NCBI GenBank assembly: GCA_964491915.1
Contig: CAZBHS010000007.1
Location: 62,001 to 126,000, forward strand
Reading direction: 5' to 3'
Origin: JAHELQ01 sp964491915
GTDB lineage: Bacteria; Acidobacteriota; Aminicenantia; UBA2199
DNA: 64,000 nt
Shown: one piece after another, positions 25,968 to 35,116 of the stretch
Position numbering within the stretch: the stretch's first letter is position 1
How the letters are laid out: the number at the start of each line of letters is the position of its first letter
The notes under the pieces: generated by a model
Seen by the model: only the letters and a program-made list of their open reading frames with translations
The model's database searches: none
What the model was told of the DNA's origin: nothing
Translations under genes and position numbers: made by a program

Positions 25968-26339
25968 ATGATGATTCCGTTTTTGGTTTCGAAAATTCAC
26001 CGGGCCAAGGTCACCAGTACCGACTTAGATTATTATGGTAGTATCAGTATTGACGAAGAGATTATGCGGCAGGCGAATTTACGGGAGTATCAGAAAGTCG
26101 AGATCTATGACGTTACCAATGGCAGCAGGCTGAATACCTATGTGATACCGGCCCCCGCCGGATCTCGCGATTTCATTTTGAACGGCGCCGCCGCCCATCT
26201 GGTGAATACCGGCGATATCATTATCATCGCCGCTTACGCGTTGATAGAGGAGCGGGAGATTGATTCAAGAAATTCAGTGGTGTTACTGATGAATGGTCAA
26301 GACAATTCCATAGATAAAGTGTTGGATGGGAAATTATAA
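25968..26339 (+). CDS. panD: Aspartate 1-decarboxylase proenzyme
   Basis: Pyruvoyl enzyme supplying beta-alanine to PanC. 123 residues; self-cleavage is expected between Gly24 and Ser25 in DYYGSISID, giving the small beta chain and the pyruvoyl-capped alpha chain. YVIPAPAGSRDFILNGAAAHL and IIIIAAYA are family-typical; the usual TYAI-GxxGSG region is slightly altered (PAPAGSR). Two adjacent ATGs are available; the first gives the spacing of E. coli PanD. Confidence 0.95.
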   Translation: MMIPFLVSKIHRAKVTSTDLDYYGSISIDEEIMRQANLREYQKVEIYDVTNGSRLNTYVIPAPAGSRDFILNGAAAHLVNTGDIIIIAAYALIEEREIDSRNSVVLLMNGQDNSIDKVLDGKL

Positions 26340-26357
26340 CATTCTGAGAAGGTGAAA

Positions 26358-27350
26358 ATGAAAAAGGTATTAGGAATCGGAAACGCATTAGTGGATGTAT
26401 TGATTCGCATCGAAAACGATTCACTGCTCTCTGAGCTTGGGCTCGCCAAAGGGAGTATGACCCTGGTGGACCAGGAGCGGGTAACCGCTGTTCTAGAAAA
26501 AACCAGGCAGTATGACAAACAGAAGTCCTCCGGCGGTTCTGCCGCCAACGCCATTAACGGATTGGCCCGGTTAGGCGTCAATACCGGGTATATCGGGAAA
26601 ATTGGGGATGATGAATTCGGGCAGTTTTTCAATGCCGATATGCAGGAAAAGAAAGTCGAAACCCAACTCTTGAACGGGAGCCAGCAAACAGGAAAATGCG
26701 TGGTGTTGATCTCTCCAGATGGAGAGCGAACATTTGCCACCTATCTTGGCGCTGCTGTTGAATTGGAAAAATCGGATCTCGACAAACCGATGTTCTCTAA
26801 TGGTTTTGATTATTTCCATCTGGAAGGCTATCTGGTGCAGAACACCGAGATGCTGGAGCAGGCGGCCCGTTTGGCCAAAGAGGCCGGCATGAAAATCGCC
26901 ATTGACCTCGCTAGCTTCAACATGGTGGAAGCGTTCAAAGATTTTATCCACCGCATTGTCGAGGAATATGTAGATGTAGTGTTCGCCAATGAAGAAGAGG
27001 CGCGCGTCTTTTCCGGCCACGAAGATCCTGAAGCAGCGGCTGAATTTATCGCCAAAAAGACCGATATCGCAGTGGTAAAATGTGGCGGCGACGGCTCTGT
27101 TATCATGCAAGGCGATCAAAAGTTCAAGGTGGAGCCTATTGAAGCGACGGTCGTGGATACCACCGGGGCGGGCGATTTGTATGCCGCCGGATTTTTCTAT
27201 GGTTTGGCCAATCAGTATCCTCTGGATGCTTGTGGAAAAATCGGATCCATCCTGGGCGGTAATGTCGTGCAGGTCATCGGCGCCAAAATGGACGAAGAAC
27301 GCTGGACGACGATCGAATCTGCAGTCAAGGCTATCGAAGCCTCTCTATAG
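26358..27350 (+). CDS. PfkB-family carbohydrate/nucleoside kinase (adenosine kinase-like)
   Basis: 330-residue ribokinase-fold kinase. The start ATG 26358 has AGAAGG 6 nt upstream; the GTG 6 nt earlier overlaps that site. PfkB signature 1 is SGGSAANAINGLARLGV, and the catalytic-base/anion-hole signature is VVDTTGAGDLYAAGFFYGL. Homologues of this type in diderm anaerobes are usually annotated adenosine kinase; fructokinase or ribokinase activity cannot be excluded. It lies 18 nt after panD, so it may ride on the same transcript. A hairpin without a U-tract (ATGGGATT/AATCCCAT, about 27367-27402) follows the stop. Confidence 0.82.
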   Translation: MKKVLGIGNALVDVLIRIENDSLLSELGLAKGSMTLVDQERVTAVLEKTRQYDKQKSSGGSAANAINGLARLGVNTGYIGKIGDDEFGQFFNADMQEKKVETQLLNGSQQTGKCVVLISPDGERTFATYLGAAVELEKSDLDKPMFSNGFDYFHLEGYLVQNTEMLEQAARLAKEAGMKIAIDLASFNMVEAFKDFIHRIVEEYVDVVFANEEEARVFSGHEDPEAAAEFIAKKTDIAVVKCGGDGSVIMQGDQKFKVEPIEATVVDTTGAGDLYAAGFFYGLANQYPLDACGKIGSILGGNVVQVIGAKMDEERWTTIESAVKAIEASL

Positions 27351-27536
27351 TCGCAATTATTCATTAATGGGATTTTGCCGCATTTGCCGGGAGAATCCCA
27401 TACCCAAAAAACCGGAACATTTCCACCAACAGAAAAATCACTTCGGCCAAGAGCAAACACTCTCCCCTGAGGATCCATTAGGCCTTGAATTTAGCTTAAA
27501 TTAGTGGGGTAGGGGAGGATTTCTTTGGTTCAACTC

Positions 27537-27565
27537 TTGACAATTTGGCTGTTTAACATTATACT
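27537..27565 (+). promoter_or_regulatory. Promoter of tRNA-Ala
   Basis: TTGACA (27537-27542), 17 bp, TATACT (27560-27565), about 22 nt before the mature tRNA 5' end. Confidence 0.75.
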
Positions 27566-27587
27566 TTTTATTCATTTTTTTTGACGT

Positions 27588-27661
27588 GGGGCCATGGTTC
27601 AACGGGAGAACGCGGCGTTCGCAACGCCGAAGTGGCGGTTCGATTCCGCTTGGCTCCACCA
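27588..27661 (+). tRNA. tRNA-Ala (anticodon CGC)
   Basis: Full cloverleaf of 74 nt. The acceptor GGGGCCA pairs with TGGCTCC and contains the G3-U70 wobble that defines alanine tRNAs. D stem GTTC/GAAC; anticodon stem CGGCG/CGCCG with loop TTCGCAA, anticodon at 27620-27622; T arm with TTCGATT loop. The 3' CCA is encoded. Confidence 0.95.
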
Positions 27662-27860
27662 TTTATTTTTTTCTCCATTCCCTCAAAATTTTGATTTTGT
27701 ATAGTTCTAATTTTCTATTTTTTTATGATTCGTTTGGAGTGGTGGGGAATTTTTATTTTCATAAGATGTTTGGTTTCAAACTGCGTAAAATTGGTTGGAA
27801 ATTGGTACAAAATTTAAACAATCTGCCCGTCGGAGAACGGTTTTGGCAAGGGCGAACCGC

Positions 27861-27889
27861 TTGACATTTAAGGGCTTTGGGAGTATAAA
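27861..27889 (+). promoter_or_regulatory. Promoter of purF with near-zero leader
   Basis: TTGACA (27861-27866), 17 bp, TATAAA (27884-27889). The ATG is only 9 nt beyond the -10 box, so transcription would begin within about 2-3 nt of the start codon. The 27662-27860 stretch before it holds no supportable gene. Confidence 0.7.
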
Positions 27890-27898
27890 TAAGGTCTC

Positions 27899-29377
27899 AT
27901 GTGCGGAGTAATAGGAATATACGATAACGAAGACGTCATTGGGAAGATATATACCGCGATGTTGACAATCCAACACCGTGGTCAGGACTCTTCCGGCATT
28001 TTAACATTCGATAAACGGTACCATGTTAAAAAAGGTAACGGTTTGGTGCGGGATATATTCGATCAGTATAACATCAAACGGTTAAAGGGAAACATCGGTA
28101 TCGGCCATACCCGCTATCCAACGGTGGGTGAAGGTTCTGTCGAGGATGCGCAGCCTTTCTGGATCAGTCATCCATTCGGAATCGCCGGCGCGCATAACGG
28201 CAATGTCACCAATTTCCACGAATTGAAGAAAGAGCTTTTGGAAAAGGCTCATAAAATGGTAAATTCCAATTGCGATGTAGAGGTGATATTGAATATTTTC
28301 GCCGAACACCTTGAACATTACCAGAATAAGACGTTTACTCCCGAAATAGTGTTCAAAGCCGTCAAGTACGTGTATCGTCGTGTAAAGGGCAGCTATTCGG
28401 TTGTGATTCATATCGCCGGGAAGGGGATGGTGGGTTTCAGGGATCCCTATGGACTCCGGCCCCTGCTGTTCGGTATCAATAAGGACCGTTTGGTGCCCGC
28501 GTATGGTTTCGCCTCCGAGAGCGTGTCCCTGGATGCCACCGGATTTAGTGAAATCGTCGATGTGGAACCCGGTTCCGCCATTTTCATTGACAACGATCGG
28601 AAAGTGTTCCAGAAAAAGATCACCACTAAGGCGTTTCGTCCTTGCATTTTTGAATATATCTATTTTGCCAGACCGGATTCATATCTGAATAAAATCAATG
28701 TCTATAATTCCAGAGTGGAATTGGGGCGCCGTTTGGCCAAAAAGATCAAACGGGAAAATCTGGATGTGGATGTCGTGGTTCCGGTGCCGGATTCCGCCAG
28801 GGCCGCGGCTATTGAAATCGCCAGGGTATTGAAACTGAAATACCGCGAAGGTTTGGTTAAAAACCGCTATATTGGTAGAACGTTCATAATGGCGGGCGAT
28901 CAAATTCGCAAGCAGTCGATTCGCTACAAATTGAATCCGATCAAAGATGTGTTTAACGGTAAGAATGTTCTGTTGATCGACGACTCCATCGTCAGAGGTA
29001 ATACCTCCCGGTCGATTATTCAGATGGTGCGAAACGCGGGCGCGAAAAAAGTGTATTTCGGTTCCTATTCCGCTCCGTTGACGAACCCATGTGTCTATGG
29101 CATCGATATGCAGACTAAGGGAGAATTCATCGCTCTGGATTCCACCCCTGAACAAATAGCCGCAAAAATTACAGCCGACTCTGTGATCTACCAGGATTTA
29201 GTTGAAATGGAGCAAGGAGTCCGGATGCAAAATAAAAATATACGGTCGTTTTGTAAAGCTTGTTTTACAGGAAACTATCCCACTGGAGATGTCTCGAGCG
29301 AGATACTCGCTCAAATCGAACGGGAACGATACAGTCAAAATAAAGAAAACAATAATCAATCACCAGACATGGAATGA
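27899..29377 (+). CDS. purF: Amidophosphoribosyltransferase (Fe-S type)
   Basis: Commits PRPP and glutamine to purine synthesis. 492 residues. Cys2 in MCGVIGIYDN is the glutaminase nucleophile, exposed by Met removal with no propeptide. The glutaminase domain (GHTRYPTVG, AHNGNVTN) spans to about 230, and the PRTase domain has the PRPP loop VLLIDDSIVRGNTSR. Cysteines match the four Fe4S4 ligands of the Bacillus enzyme: one before IFEYIYFARPDS, one in NPCVYGID and two in FCKACFTGNYP, so an oxygen-sensitive cluster is expected. The stop overlaps the next ATG by 4 nt. Confidence 0.96.
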   Translation: MCGVIGIYDNEDVIGKIYTAMLTIQHRGQDSSGILTFDKRYHVKKGNGLVRDIFDQYNIKRLKGNIGIGHTRYPTVGEGSVEDAQPFWISHPFGIAGAHNGNVTNFHELKKELLEKAHKMVNSNCDVEVILNIFAEHLEHYQNKTFTPEIVFKAVKYVYRRVKGSYSVVIHIAGKGMVGFRDPYGLRPLLFGINKDRLVPAYGFASESVSLDATGFSEIVDVEPGSAIFIDNDRKVFQKKITTKAFRPCIFEYIYFARPDSYLNKINVYNSRVELGRRLAKKIKRENLDVDVVVPVPDSARAAAIEIARVLKLKYREGLVKNRYIGRTFIMAGDQIRKQSIRYKLNPIKDVFNGKNVLLIDDSIVRGNTSRSIIQMVRNAGAKKVYFGSYSAPLTNPCVYGIDMQTKGEFIALDSTPEQIAAKITADSVIYQDLVEMEQGVRMQNKNIRSFCKACFTGNYPTGDVSSEILAQIERERYSQNKENNNQSPDME

Positions 29378-30486
29378 GTTTGTTTTTTTCACTGACAGGT
29401 AAAGTCAAGGAAATTGGCGTCCCGGACATCCTGGCTCACATGTATCGTCAATTTGTGGACGGTACGTTGGTTGTCCGTAGCGGAGCCGTATGTCGAAAGA
29501 TTTTTATTCATAATCAAAAGGTGATTTTTGCTTCTTCCAACTCCGAAACCGATTCGTTGGGGAATTTTATGATCCGCAATGGAGTGATCGACCGGCAGGT
29601 GTTTCAGGAGGCAAACGATTTTATGTCCAAATACCGGACGCGATTCGGCCGGGCTCTACTTGAATTGGGAGTATTGGATGCCGATGGCCTGTGGTTGTGG
29701 GTGGGCAAACAACTCAAAGAAATTGTATACGCTTGTTTCGGCATGCTGGATGGTGACTATGAAGTCATGACCGACGATGATCCTCCCCAGGAAAACATCT
29801 TATTGGATGTGGATATCCCTTCTTTATTGGTAGAAGGATCAAGGCAATCCGTGGCTATGGAATTGATTCATCAAAAAATGGACCGGATGACCGAGCTCTA
29901 TGTCCAGAAAGAGGACCTATCCGGTAAAATCGGGTTTAAACCGTATGAGTTGCACATTCTCGAGTTGGTGAAACGGGAGAGAAAAAGTGGCGAGATTCTG
30001 AAAAGGAGCGAGTTGTTGGAATCCGATACCCTGAGGGTATTATACCTGTTTTCCCTCCTTGGTATCGTTGCTCCCCAACAGGCGGAGCTCAGCCAGGAAA
30101 GTGAGACTGAGAAAGTGGTTTCCTGCCGGTCCTTCAATAGTTTCGAAGAGGCGTTAAAATATTACAATATGAAATATGAATTGATATTCCGGGTTCTTTC
30201 AAAGGAGATCGGTCCGATTGCCCAATCGATATTGATCCGGGCCATTGAAGGAATCGAGGGCAGCCTCCCATCCTATCTCAGAAATGTTCAACTCACTCCC
30301 GGCGGCAGTATCAAGAAGGAAAAAATCCTCAAATCGTTGTGGTACCATGATTTTGATTCATATGTTGGGGAATTGTTGCGGGGATTGGAGGAGATTTTGT
30401 ATGCTGAAATCTATTCGGTGAAGAAACATTTAGGGGTCGAATACGAGCAACAAATTCTAAAATGGATCAATCCTACCGGAAACTAA
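29374..30486 (+). CDS. DUF4388 (PATAN-like) domain protein
   Basis: Soluble 370-residue protein. The N-terminal ~110 residues (FSLTGKVKEIGVPDILAHMYRQFVDGTLVV followed by KIFIHNQKVIFASSN) match the DUF4388 module found in signalling and gliding-type proteins of delta-proteobacteria and spirochaetes. The remainder is helical, with FGRALLELGVLD as in companion segments of the same family and an unassigned C-terminal third. It overlaps purF by ATGA and must be cotranslated, yet has no known link to purine synthesis. A regulatory or polarity-type role is only a guess. Confidence 0.72.
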   Translation: MSLFFSLTGKVKEIGVPDILAHMYRQFVDGTLVVRSGAVCRKIFIHNQKVIFASSNSETDSLGNFMIRNGVIDRQVFQEANDFMSKYRTRFGRALLELGVLDADGLWLWVGKQLKEIVYACFGMLDGDYEVMTDDDPPQENILLDVDIPSLLVEGSRQSVAMELIHQKMDRMTELYVQKEDLSGKIGFKPYELHILELVKRERKSGEILKRSELLESDTLRVLYLFSLLGIVAPQQAELSQESETEKVVSCRSFNSFEEALKYYNMKYELIFRVLSKEIGPIAQSILIRAIEGIEGSLPSYLRNVQLTPGGSIKKEKILKSLWYHDFDSYVGELLRGLEEILYAEIYSVKKHLGVEYEQQILKWINPTGN

Positions 30487-30503
30487 TTTTATTAAAAAAA
30501 CAG

Positions 30504-30532
30504 TTGTTGTTTTTGTTTATTCTTTTTATAAT
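30504..30532 (+). promoter_or_regulatory. Promoter of miaA-hflX
   Basis: TTGTTG (30504-30509), 17 bp, TATAAT (30527-30532), about 60 nt before the miaA ATG, in an AT-rich gap. Confidence 0.65.
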
Positions 30533-30596
30533 CATAGTTGTGTACAATGGGTGTTAAATAGCATTTTTAAAGGAGACTGGAGTTTCAGTATAAACA

Positions 30597-31514
30597 ATGA
30601 AAAAGATAGTTCAAATCCTTGGACCTACAGGAGTGGGAAAGAGTTCAATTTCAGTGGAGTTGGCACAGCGGATCAATGGAGAAATTATATCGGCAGATTC
30701 TATGCAGGTTTACAAGGATTTCGATATCGGTACGGACAAAATCAAGCCGGAGGATATGCGCGGAGTTCCCCATTACTTGCTTGACATTATCGATGATTCC
30801 TCGCAATTTAACGCATCGATTTTTTTGGATAAATCATTCGCTCTTGCGGAAGATATGGTGTCCCGGGAGCGGATACCGGTTACGTGCGGCGGAACTGCGT
30901 TGTATTTGAAGACAATGATTCGGGGGATTTTCCCCGAGGTGAAGGAAAAAAAAGTCTCGCGGGACGAGTTGAATGATTTGGTGGAAAACAAGGGGCTGGA
31001 TCACCTGTTTCAACAATTAAAGGAAATCGATCCGGCGTATGCTGAAAAGATCCGGGAAAATGACCGCATCAGGATTGTGCGGGGCCTGGAAATTTATTAC
31101 AACAACGGCGTACCCCCGTCTGAGATTTTTAAGCAGACCAGGTCGCCGTTCGAGGAATACACGTTCGTCAGGGTGGGCTTAAATATGGAGCGGTCCGAGA
31201 TTTACCGTAGGATCGAGCGGCGGGTGGACCGGATGATTGCCCGTGGGTTGGTGGATGAGGTTAAATGGTTGCGGGGCAAATATCCTGATTGGTGCCCTCC
31301 ATTTAAATCGTTGGGTTACAAAGAGGTGATGGAGGTGCTGAACGGCCAATTGGAAATGGATGCGGCAATCGCTCTCATCAAGCGGCGGTCGCGAAATTTT
31401 GCCAAGCGTCAACTCTCCTGGTTCAGGCAGGAGAAAGACATCCATTGGTTCAATCCCCGTCAGGTGAACGAGATTCATGAATTAGTGAGAAAAGAGCTAT
31501 GGAACGATCGATAG
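30597..31514 (+). CDS. miaA: tRNA dimethylallyltransferase
   Basis: Adds the dimethylallyl group to A37 of tRNAs reading UNN codons. 305 residues. P-loop ILGPTGVGKSSISVELA at residues 7-23; ISADSMQVYKDFDIGTDKI is the substrate-binding DSxQxY motif; GGTALYLK and EIDPAYAEKIRENDRIRIVRGLEIY also match. The last 16 nt overlap hflX, recalling the miaA-hfq-hflX order of enterobacteria but without hfq. Confidence 0.96.
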   Translation: MKKIVQILGPTGVGKSSISVELAQRINGEIISADSMQVYKDFDIGTDKIKPEDMRGVPHYLLDIIDDSSQFNASIFLDKSFALAEDMVSRERIPVTCGGTALYLKTMIRGIFPEVKEKKVSRDELNDLVENKGLDHLFQQLKEIDPAYAEKIRENDRIRIVRGLEIYYNNGVPPSEIFKQTRSPFEEYTFVRVGLNMERSEIYRRIERRVDRMIARGLVDEVKWLRGKYPDWCPPFKSLGYKEVMEVLNGQLEMDAAIALIKRRSRNFAKRQLSWFRQEKDIHWFNPRQVNEIHELVRKELWNDR

Positions 31515-32752
31515 TTGTTGGTTTTTTTGATTCCCGGGCCAGGGAGTTCGACATCGGGCACATCATGGAGGAATTGCAATTGCTGACCGAAAGCGCCGGC
31601 GGGGAAGTGGTGGCGCAATTTCAGCAAAAACGGGCCGCTAAGGACAAAAGGTATCTCATCGGCAAAGGAAAAGTCGCTGAGATTAAAGAATTCATCGCTG
31701 AAAACGACATCGAGGCGGTGATTTTTTATAATAGTCTGAGCAATGTCCAACAACGCAACCTGGAACGTCTCATGGACGTCAAAGTGGTGGACCGGACCCG
31801 GTTGATACTGGATATCTTTGCCACCAGGGCCCGGACCCTCGTAGGTAAATTGCAGGTGGAACTCGCTCAATTATTGTACCTGTTGCCCCGCCTCACCGGA
31901 AAAGGAATCGAGCTCTCCCGTCTCGGCGGCGGCATCGGAACCCGCGGTCCCGGAGAAACGCGATTGGAGGCGGATCGCCGGACCATCAAGAAACGGATTT
32001 CCATCATCAATAACCGCCTCGAAAAAGTCATCAAGGGCAGGGAATTGCAGCGGGAGGGGAGGGCGCTCTTCCCGGCGCCGGTAGTCTCGTTGGTGGGATA
32101 TACATCCGCCGGTAAATCCACATTGTTCCACGCTTTGACCGGCCAGGAGGTGGTGACGTCGAGACAATTATTTTCTACCCTCGATCCGCTGCTAAGAAGG
32201 GTTGAATTGAACGATGTGGCGGAGGGGTACTATTTTTTACTGTCCGATACTGTCGGATTTATCAGGGATATGCCCAAAGAATTGTTCAAGTCGTTCCGCG
32301 CCACGCTGGAAGAGATGGGGGATTCGGATATGATCCTGCATGTGGTGGATGTATCGAATCCAGATTACCTCAACCAGCGCAAAGAGGTGGAGAAGGTGCT
32401 CCGGGATATGAAGGTGCCGGATCAGAAAATCATTACCGTGTATAACAAAATCGATCTTCTGGAGGGCCGCCCTGAAAGCGGCGGGGAGCCGTTGGAGCAA
32501 TCGGCTTATGTATCGGCAAAAGAGAAGACAGGGATAACGGATCTAAAAAAGATCATATTCAAGAAGTATTTTAGCGATTTTCGAAAGTACCATCTCTGCT
32601 TTCCATTTAACGCGGTGAATATCGATGCTATTGGACGCTGGGCCATTATTTTGAAGAAAGGTCAAAAAAACGGCAATATGACCATGGAAATATTGTGTTC
32701 GCGGGAAAACATGTTAAAATTTAAAGAAAAGCATGGAGGATTTGTAAAATGA
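31499..32752 (+). CDS. hflX: GTPase HflX
   Basis: Ribosome-associated GTPase that splits stalled 70S ribosomes. 417 residues. The N-terminal HflX domain contains YLIGKGKVAEIKEF and the linker LSRLGGGIGTRGPGETRLEADRR. The G domain starts at about residue 197 with VGYTSAGKSTLFHAL (G1), then DTVGFIRDMP (G3) and TVYNKIDL (G4). The C-terminal ~65 residues form the short ribosome-contact domain. It overlaps the downstream lipoprotein gene by 4 nt. Confidence 0.95.
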   Translation: MERSIVVGFFDSRAREFDIGHIMEELQLLTESAGGEVVAQFQQKRAAKDKRYLIGKGKVAEIKEFIAENDIEAVIFYNSLSNVQQRNLERLMDVKVVDRTRLILDIFATRARTLVGKLQVELAQLLYLLPRLTGKGIELSRLGGGIGTRGPGETRLEADRRTIKKRISIINNRLEKVIKGRELQREGRALFPAPVVSLVGYTSAGKSTLFHALTGQEVVTSRQLFSTLDPLLRRVELNDVAEGYYFLLSDTVGFIRDMPKELFKSFRATLEEMGDSDMILHVVDVSNPDYLNQRKEVEKVLRDMKVPDQKIITVYNKIDLLEGRPESGGEPLEQSAYVSAKEKTGITDLKKIIFKKYFSDFRKYHLCFPFNAVNIDAIGRWAIILKKGQKNGNMTMEILCSRENMLKFKEKHGGFVK

Positions 32753-34080
32753 GGCTAGCGAGGTTATTGTCCATTGTAGCGATGGTCATTCTGTTAAATA
32801 TAGTATCCGGCTGTGGCGGAGGCGGAGTCCGTGTGGATGTGAATGTTCCCAACCTTGATCCCGCTAAATCATACGATTCTCAATATATGGAAGGATGGGA
32901 AAACTTGAGGCGGGGAAAAGCGGGCCGGGCTCTCGAGAATTTCAAGCAGAGTTCCGTTGCTGATGAAAATCTTTATGTTGGCTTTGGATATGCTTTTTTG
33001 GTTCAAAATAAATTCAGTCTGGCGGCTCAGAATTTTCAGAAGGCGCTGGATTTATCCCCTGAAAATTTGCAGGCCCAATTGGGATTCGCCGCTTTATATG
33101 AGGCGCGGAAAGATATACGTAAAGCGTTTAACCTCTATTCCCGGTTGAGGGTGCAGTTTCCCGACAATCCCTGGGTCAAGGTCCGTTATGATTACATTAA
33201 ATCCACAGAAACGGAAAAACACCTGAGAAAAGCAAGGGAATACCAGGATCAAGGAAGGGATGACGATTATATCAGCTCCTTGAAAAACGCCGCGCTCTAT
33301 TCCCCGGAAACCATTGATATTAAAATTCAGATAGCAGAATTCTTTCAACAAAAAGAGGATTTCCTCCAGGCTATCACCTACTATGAGGAGATCCTGGAGA
33401 CCTACCCCAACAAAGAAGATATTTTGTTTAAATTGGCGGGTGCGTTCGAGCAAATGGAAAAGTATGATTCCGCCATTGTGATCTACAAAAAAATATTGGA
33501 ATTGAAACCCGGCGATATTGACATCAGCAACCGCATCAATGATTTAAAAGTGAAATTTTACGATATGGATTTGCCGGAGAAATTCAAGAATATTTTCTTT
33601 AAAAATGTCGTCAACCGTGAAGACCTGGCAGCCTTGATCGGTCATTATTTCGATAAATTTCTCGAAATAAGGGGAGTGCCGGAGATTATCACGGATATCG
33701 CCAACTCCTATGCCCGTGAATATATTATCAAGGTTTGCACTCTGGGAATCATGAAGTTGAGACCTGACCATAGCTTTGGAATGGGAGACCGTTCCGGATT
33801 CGATGTCAATCGTGCCGGCTTTGCCGTGGTCATGCATTCGTTGCTCAAGTTTTTGGAGCGGGAAGGTTATATGCTGAAATTCACACCGTTGGAAGAAGTT
33901 CTAGAACCGGCGGATATTTCCCCTCTCCATAAAAATTACACTATCATCAAATTCATGATGAATGCCCAATTGTTGAAATTGGATGATTCGAGGGCTTTCA
34001 ACCCCACATATGATGTATCTCCCTCTGAAGCCATCATGGCTTTAAAAAAGATATTGAGAAGTATTGAAATTAACGAATAA
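32749..34080 (+). CDS. TPR lipoprotein with S-layer-homology-like C-terminus
   Basis: 443 residues. Signal peptide with lipobox IVSGC (Cys22), so it is membrane-anchored. Residues ~45-260 contain about six tetratricopeptide-type repeats (for example SLAAQNFQKALDLSPENLQA and AITYYEEILETYPN). The C-terminal ~150 residues resemble SLH modules: VPEIITDIANSYAREYIIKVCTLGIM followed by a second, weaker unit. This pairing suggests a periplasmic scaffold that binds the cell wall and a protein partner. Coupled to hflX by a 4-nt overlap; the transcript then ends at the strong terminator after it. Confidence 0.78.
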   Translation: MRLARLLSIVAMVILLNIVSGCGGGGVRVDVNVPNLDPAKSYDSQYMEGWENLRRGKAGRALENFKQSSVADENLYVGFGYAFLVQNKFSLAAQNFQKALDLSPENLQAQLGFAALYEARKDIRKAFNLYSRLRVQFPDNPWVKVRYDYIKSTETEKHLRKAREYQDQGRDDDYISSLKNAALYSPETIDIKIQIAEFFQQKEDFLQAITYYEEILETYPNKEDILFKLAGAFEQMEKYDSAIVIYKKILELKPGDIDISNRINDLKVKFYDMDLPEKFKNIFFKNVVNREDLAALIGHYFDKFLEIRGVPEIITDIANSYAREYIIKVCTLGIMKLRPDHSFGMGDRSGFDVNRAGFAVVMHSLLKFLEREGYMLKFTPLEEVLEPADISPLHKNYTIIKFMMNAQLLKLDDSRAFNPTYDVSPSEAIMALKKILRSIEINE

Positions 34081-34092
34081 ACCTTCGGATAT

Positions 34093-34129
34093 AAAAAAAG
34101 GGCATGATCTCGGATCATGCCCTTTTTTT
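34093..34129. terminator. Strong bidirectional terminator
   Basis: Perfect 10-bp stem GGGCATGATC/GATCATGCCC with a 3-nt loop, seven As on the left and seven Ts on the right. It ends the miaA-hflX-lipoprotein transcript and, in the other direction, the DUF4412 gene. Confidence 0.93.
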
Positions 34130-34153
34130 ATTTGTGCGTTGGTAGCTTCGTAA

Positions 34154-34897
34154 TTACTGCTTCATGTCGCCCATGGACATTTTGTCTTTTTTCGTATATC
34201 CTTCGGGAACCGCATAGACGTTGGCGTCAGCGGATTTTTTCGAGATTTCCAATACTTCGGTTTTGGACTTGACATCAGCGCCCATCATATTCATGGCCAT
34301 CTCGACTTCGATCCAATAACCTTTGACTTTCTTCATTTCCTGGATCGCTGCATCGCTCAAACGCATCTGGGCTTTCATCATGTTATCCATCATCATCTTC
34401 ATGACGCCTTCCCAATCAAACGGAACATCCGTGCTGGCCCAGACCTTCATGTTCATGACCATCGGCATTCCCATCATGCTCATTTCCATTTTAACGTCAT
34501 AACCGTTGCATTTCCATGCCTGAATGGTTTTGGCGCCGTTGTTGGGCGTGGTTGTCACTTTCAAGGAACCCATCATCGACTCCATCATTCCCCGCATCTG
34601 TTCGGGCATATATTTGGAGATATCCACAGGGAGCGCCATTTCGATATAGGACTTGTTGCCGTGGTTCACCATGTACATGACCTTTTTGCCGGTGTCCAGG
34701 AGCATGGATACATCTTTTGTATGGGTGGCCATTTTTGAATCGGCAATCCAGATTTCCTGGATCTGGTCTTTTGCAGGCTGAGTCTGGCCCATCATGCTGA
34801 CCGCATCTGTGTGCTGGTTTTGTTTGATATAGATATCCGCGCTCAAGAATGTAAATGTGACCAAGACTACCGCGATAATAGTGATTAATCTTTTCAT
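34154..34897 (-). CDS. Exported Met-rich DUF4412-type protein
   Basis: 247 residues from the ATG at 34897, which has AGGAGGAG directly upstream; the longer frame adds residues without a ribosome site. Signal peptide (MKRLITIIAVVLVTFTFLSA) followed by a periplasmic domain very rich in Met (ESMMGSL, MSMMGMPMVMNM, MKMMMDNMMKAQM). The middle (WKCNGYDVKMEM) and the ending VYAVPEGYTKKD fit the DUF4412 family. Dense methionine could mean metal (copper) binding or simple amphipathic strands; no ligand set is obvious. It is a single-gene unit with its own promoter. Confidence 0.75.
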   Translation of the reverse strand: MKRLITIIAVVLVTFTFLSADIYIKQNQHTDAVSMMGQTQPAKDQIQEIWIADSKMATHTKDVSMLLDTGKKVMYMVNHGNKSYIEMALPVDISKYMPEQMRGMMESMMGSLKVTTTPNNGAKTIQAWKCNGYDVKMEMSMMGMPMVMNMKVWASTDVPFDWEGVMKMMMDNMMKAQMRLSDAAIQEMKKVKGYWIEVEMAMNMMGADVKSKTEVLEISKKSADANVYAVPEGYTKKDKMSMGDMKQ

Positions 34898-34940
34898 TTC
34901 TCCTCCTGCTAGAGTATATTTGGTTTTTTTAGAGATTTTA

Positions 34941-34969
34941 ATAGTAGCTGGTTGCTTGCAAATTGTCAA
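34941..34969 (-). promoter_or_regulatory. Promoter of the DUF4412 gene
   Basis: On the minus strand TTGACA (34969-34964), 17 bp, TACTAT (34946-34941), about 40 nt before the ATG. Confidence 0.65.
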
Positions 34970-35000
34970 GAATAAAAACAAAAAAGCGGAGTCTTCCGTC

Positions 35001-35029
35001 TTGTGGGTTAGGGTTTTTTTTGATATAAT
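35001..35029 (+). promoter_or_regulatory. Promoter of tRNA-Arg
   Basis: TTGTGG (35001-35006), 17 bp, TATAAT (35024-35029), 13 nt before the mature tRNA 5' end. Confidence 0.6.
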
Positions 35030-35042
35030 GCAAATTCCGGGT

Positions 35043-35115
35043 GCGCCTGTAGCTCAGAGGATAGAGTGTCGGTCTCCGGAACCGAAGGCCGGGCGTTCGA
35101 ATCGCCCCAGGCGCA
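35043..35115 (+). tRNA. tRNA-Arg (anticodon CCG)
   Basis: 73-nt cloverleaf: acceptor GCGCCTG/CAGGCGC, D stem GCTC/GAGT, anticodon stem TCGGT/ACCGA with loop CTCCGGA (anticodon 35076-35078), T arm GGGCG-TTCGAAT-CGCCC, discriminator A. The CCA end is not encoded (CTT follows), so it must be added enzymatically. It ends one base from the stop codon of the convergent beta-lactamase-fold gene. Confidence 0.95.
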
Positions 35116-35116
35116 C

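Noticed and set aside
27586..27864. 92-codon frame over tRNA-Ala and the purF leader
   Set aside because: It overlaps the tRNA and has Phe-rich AT-driven composition; not a gene.
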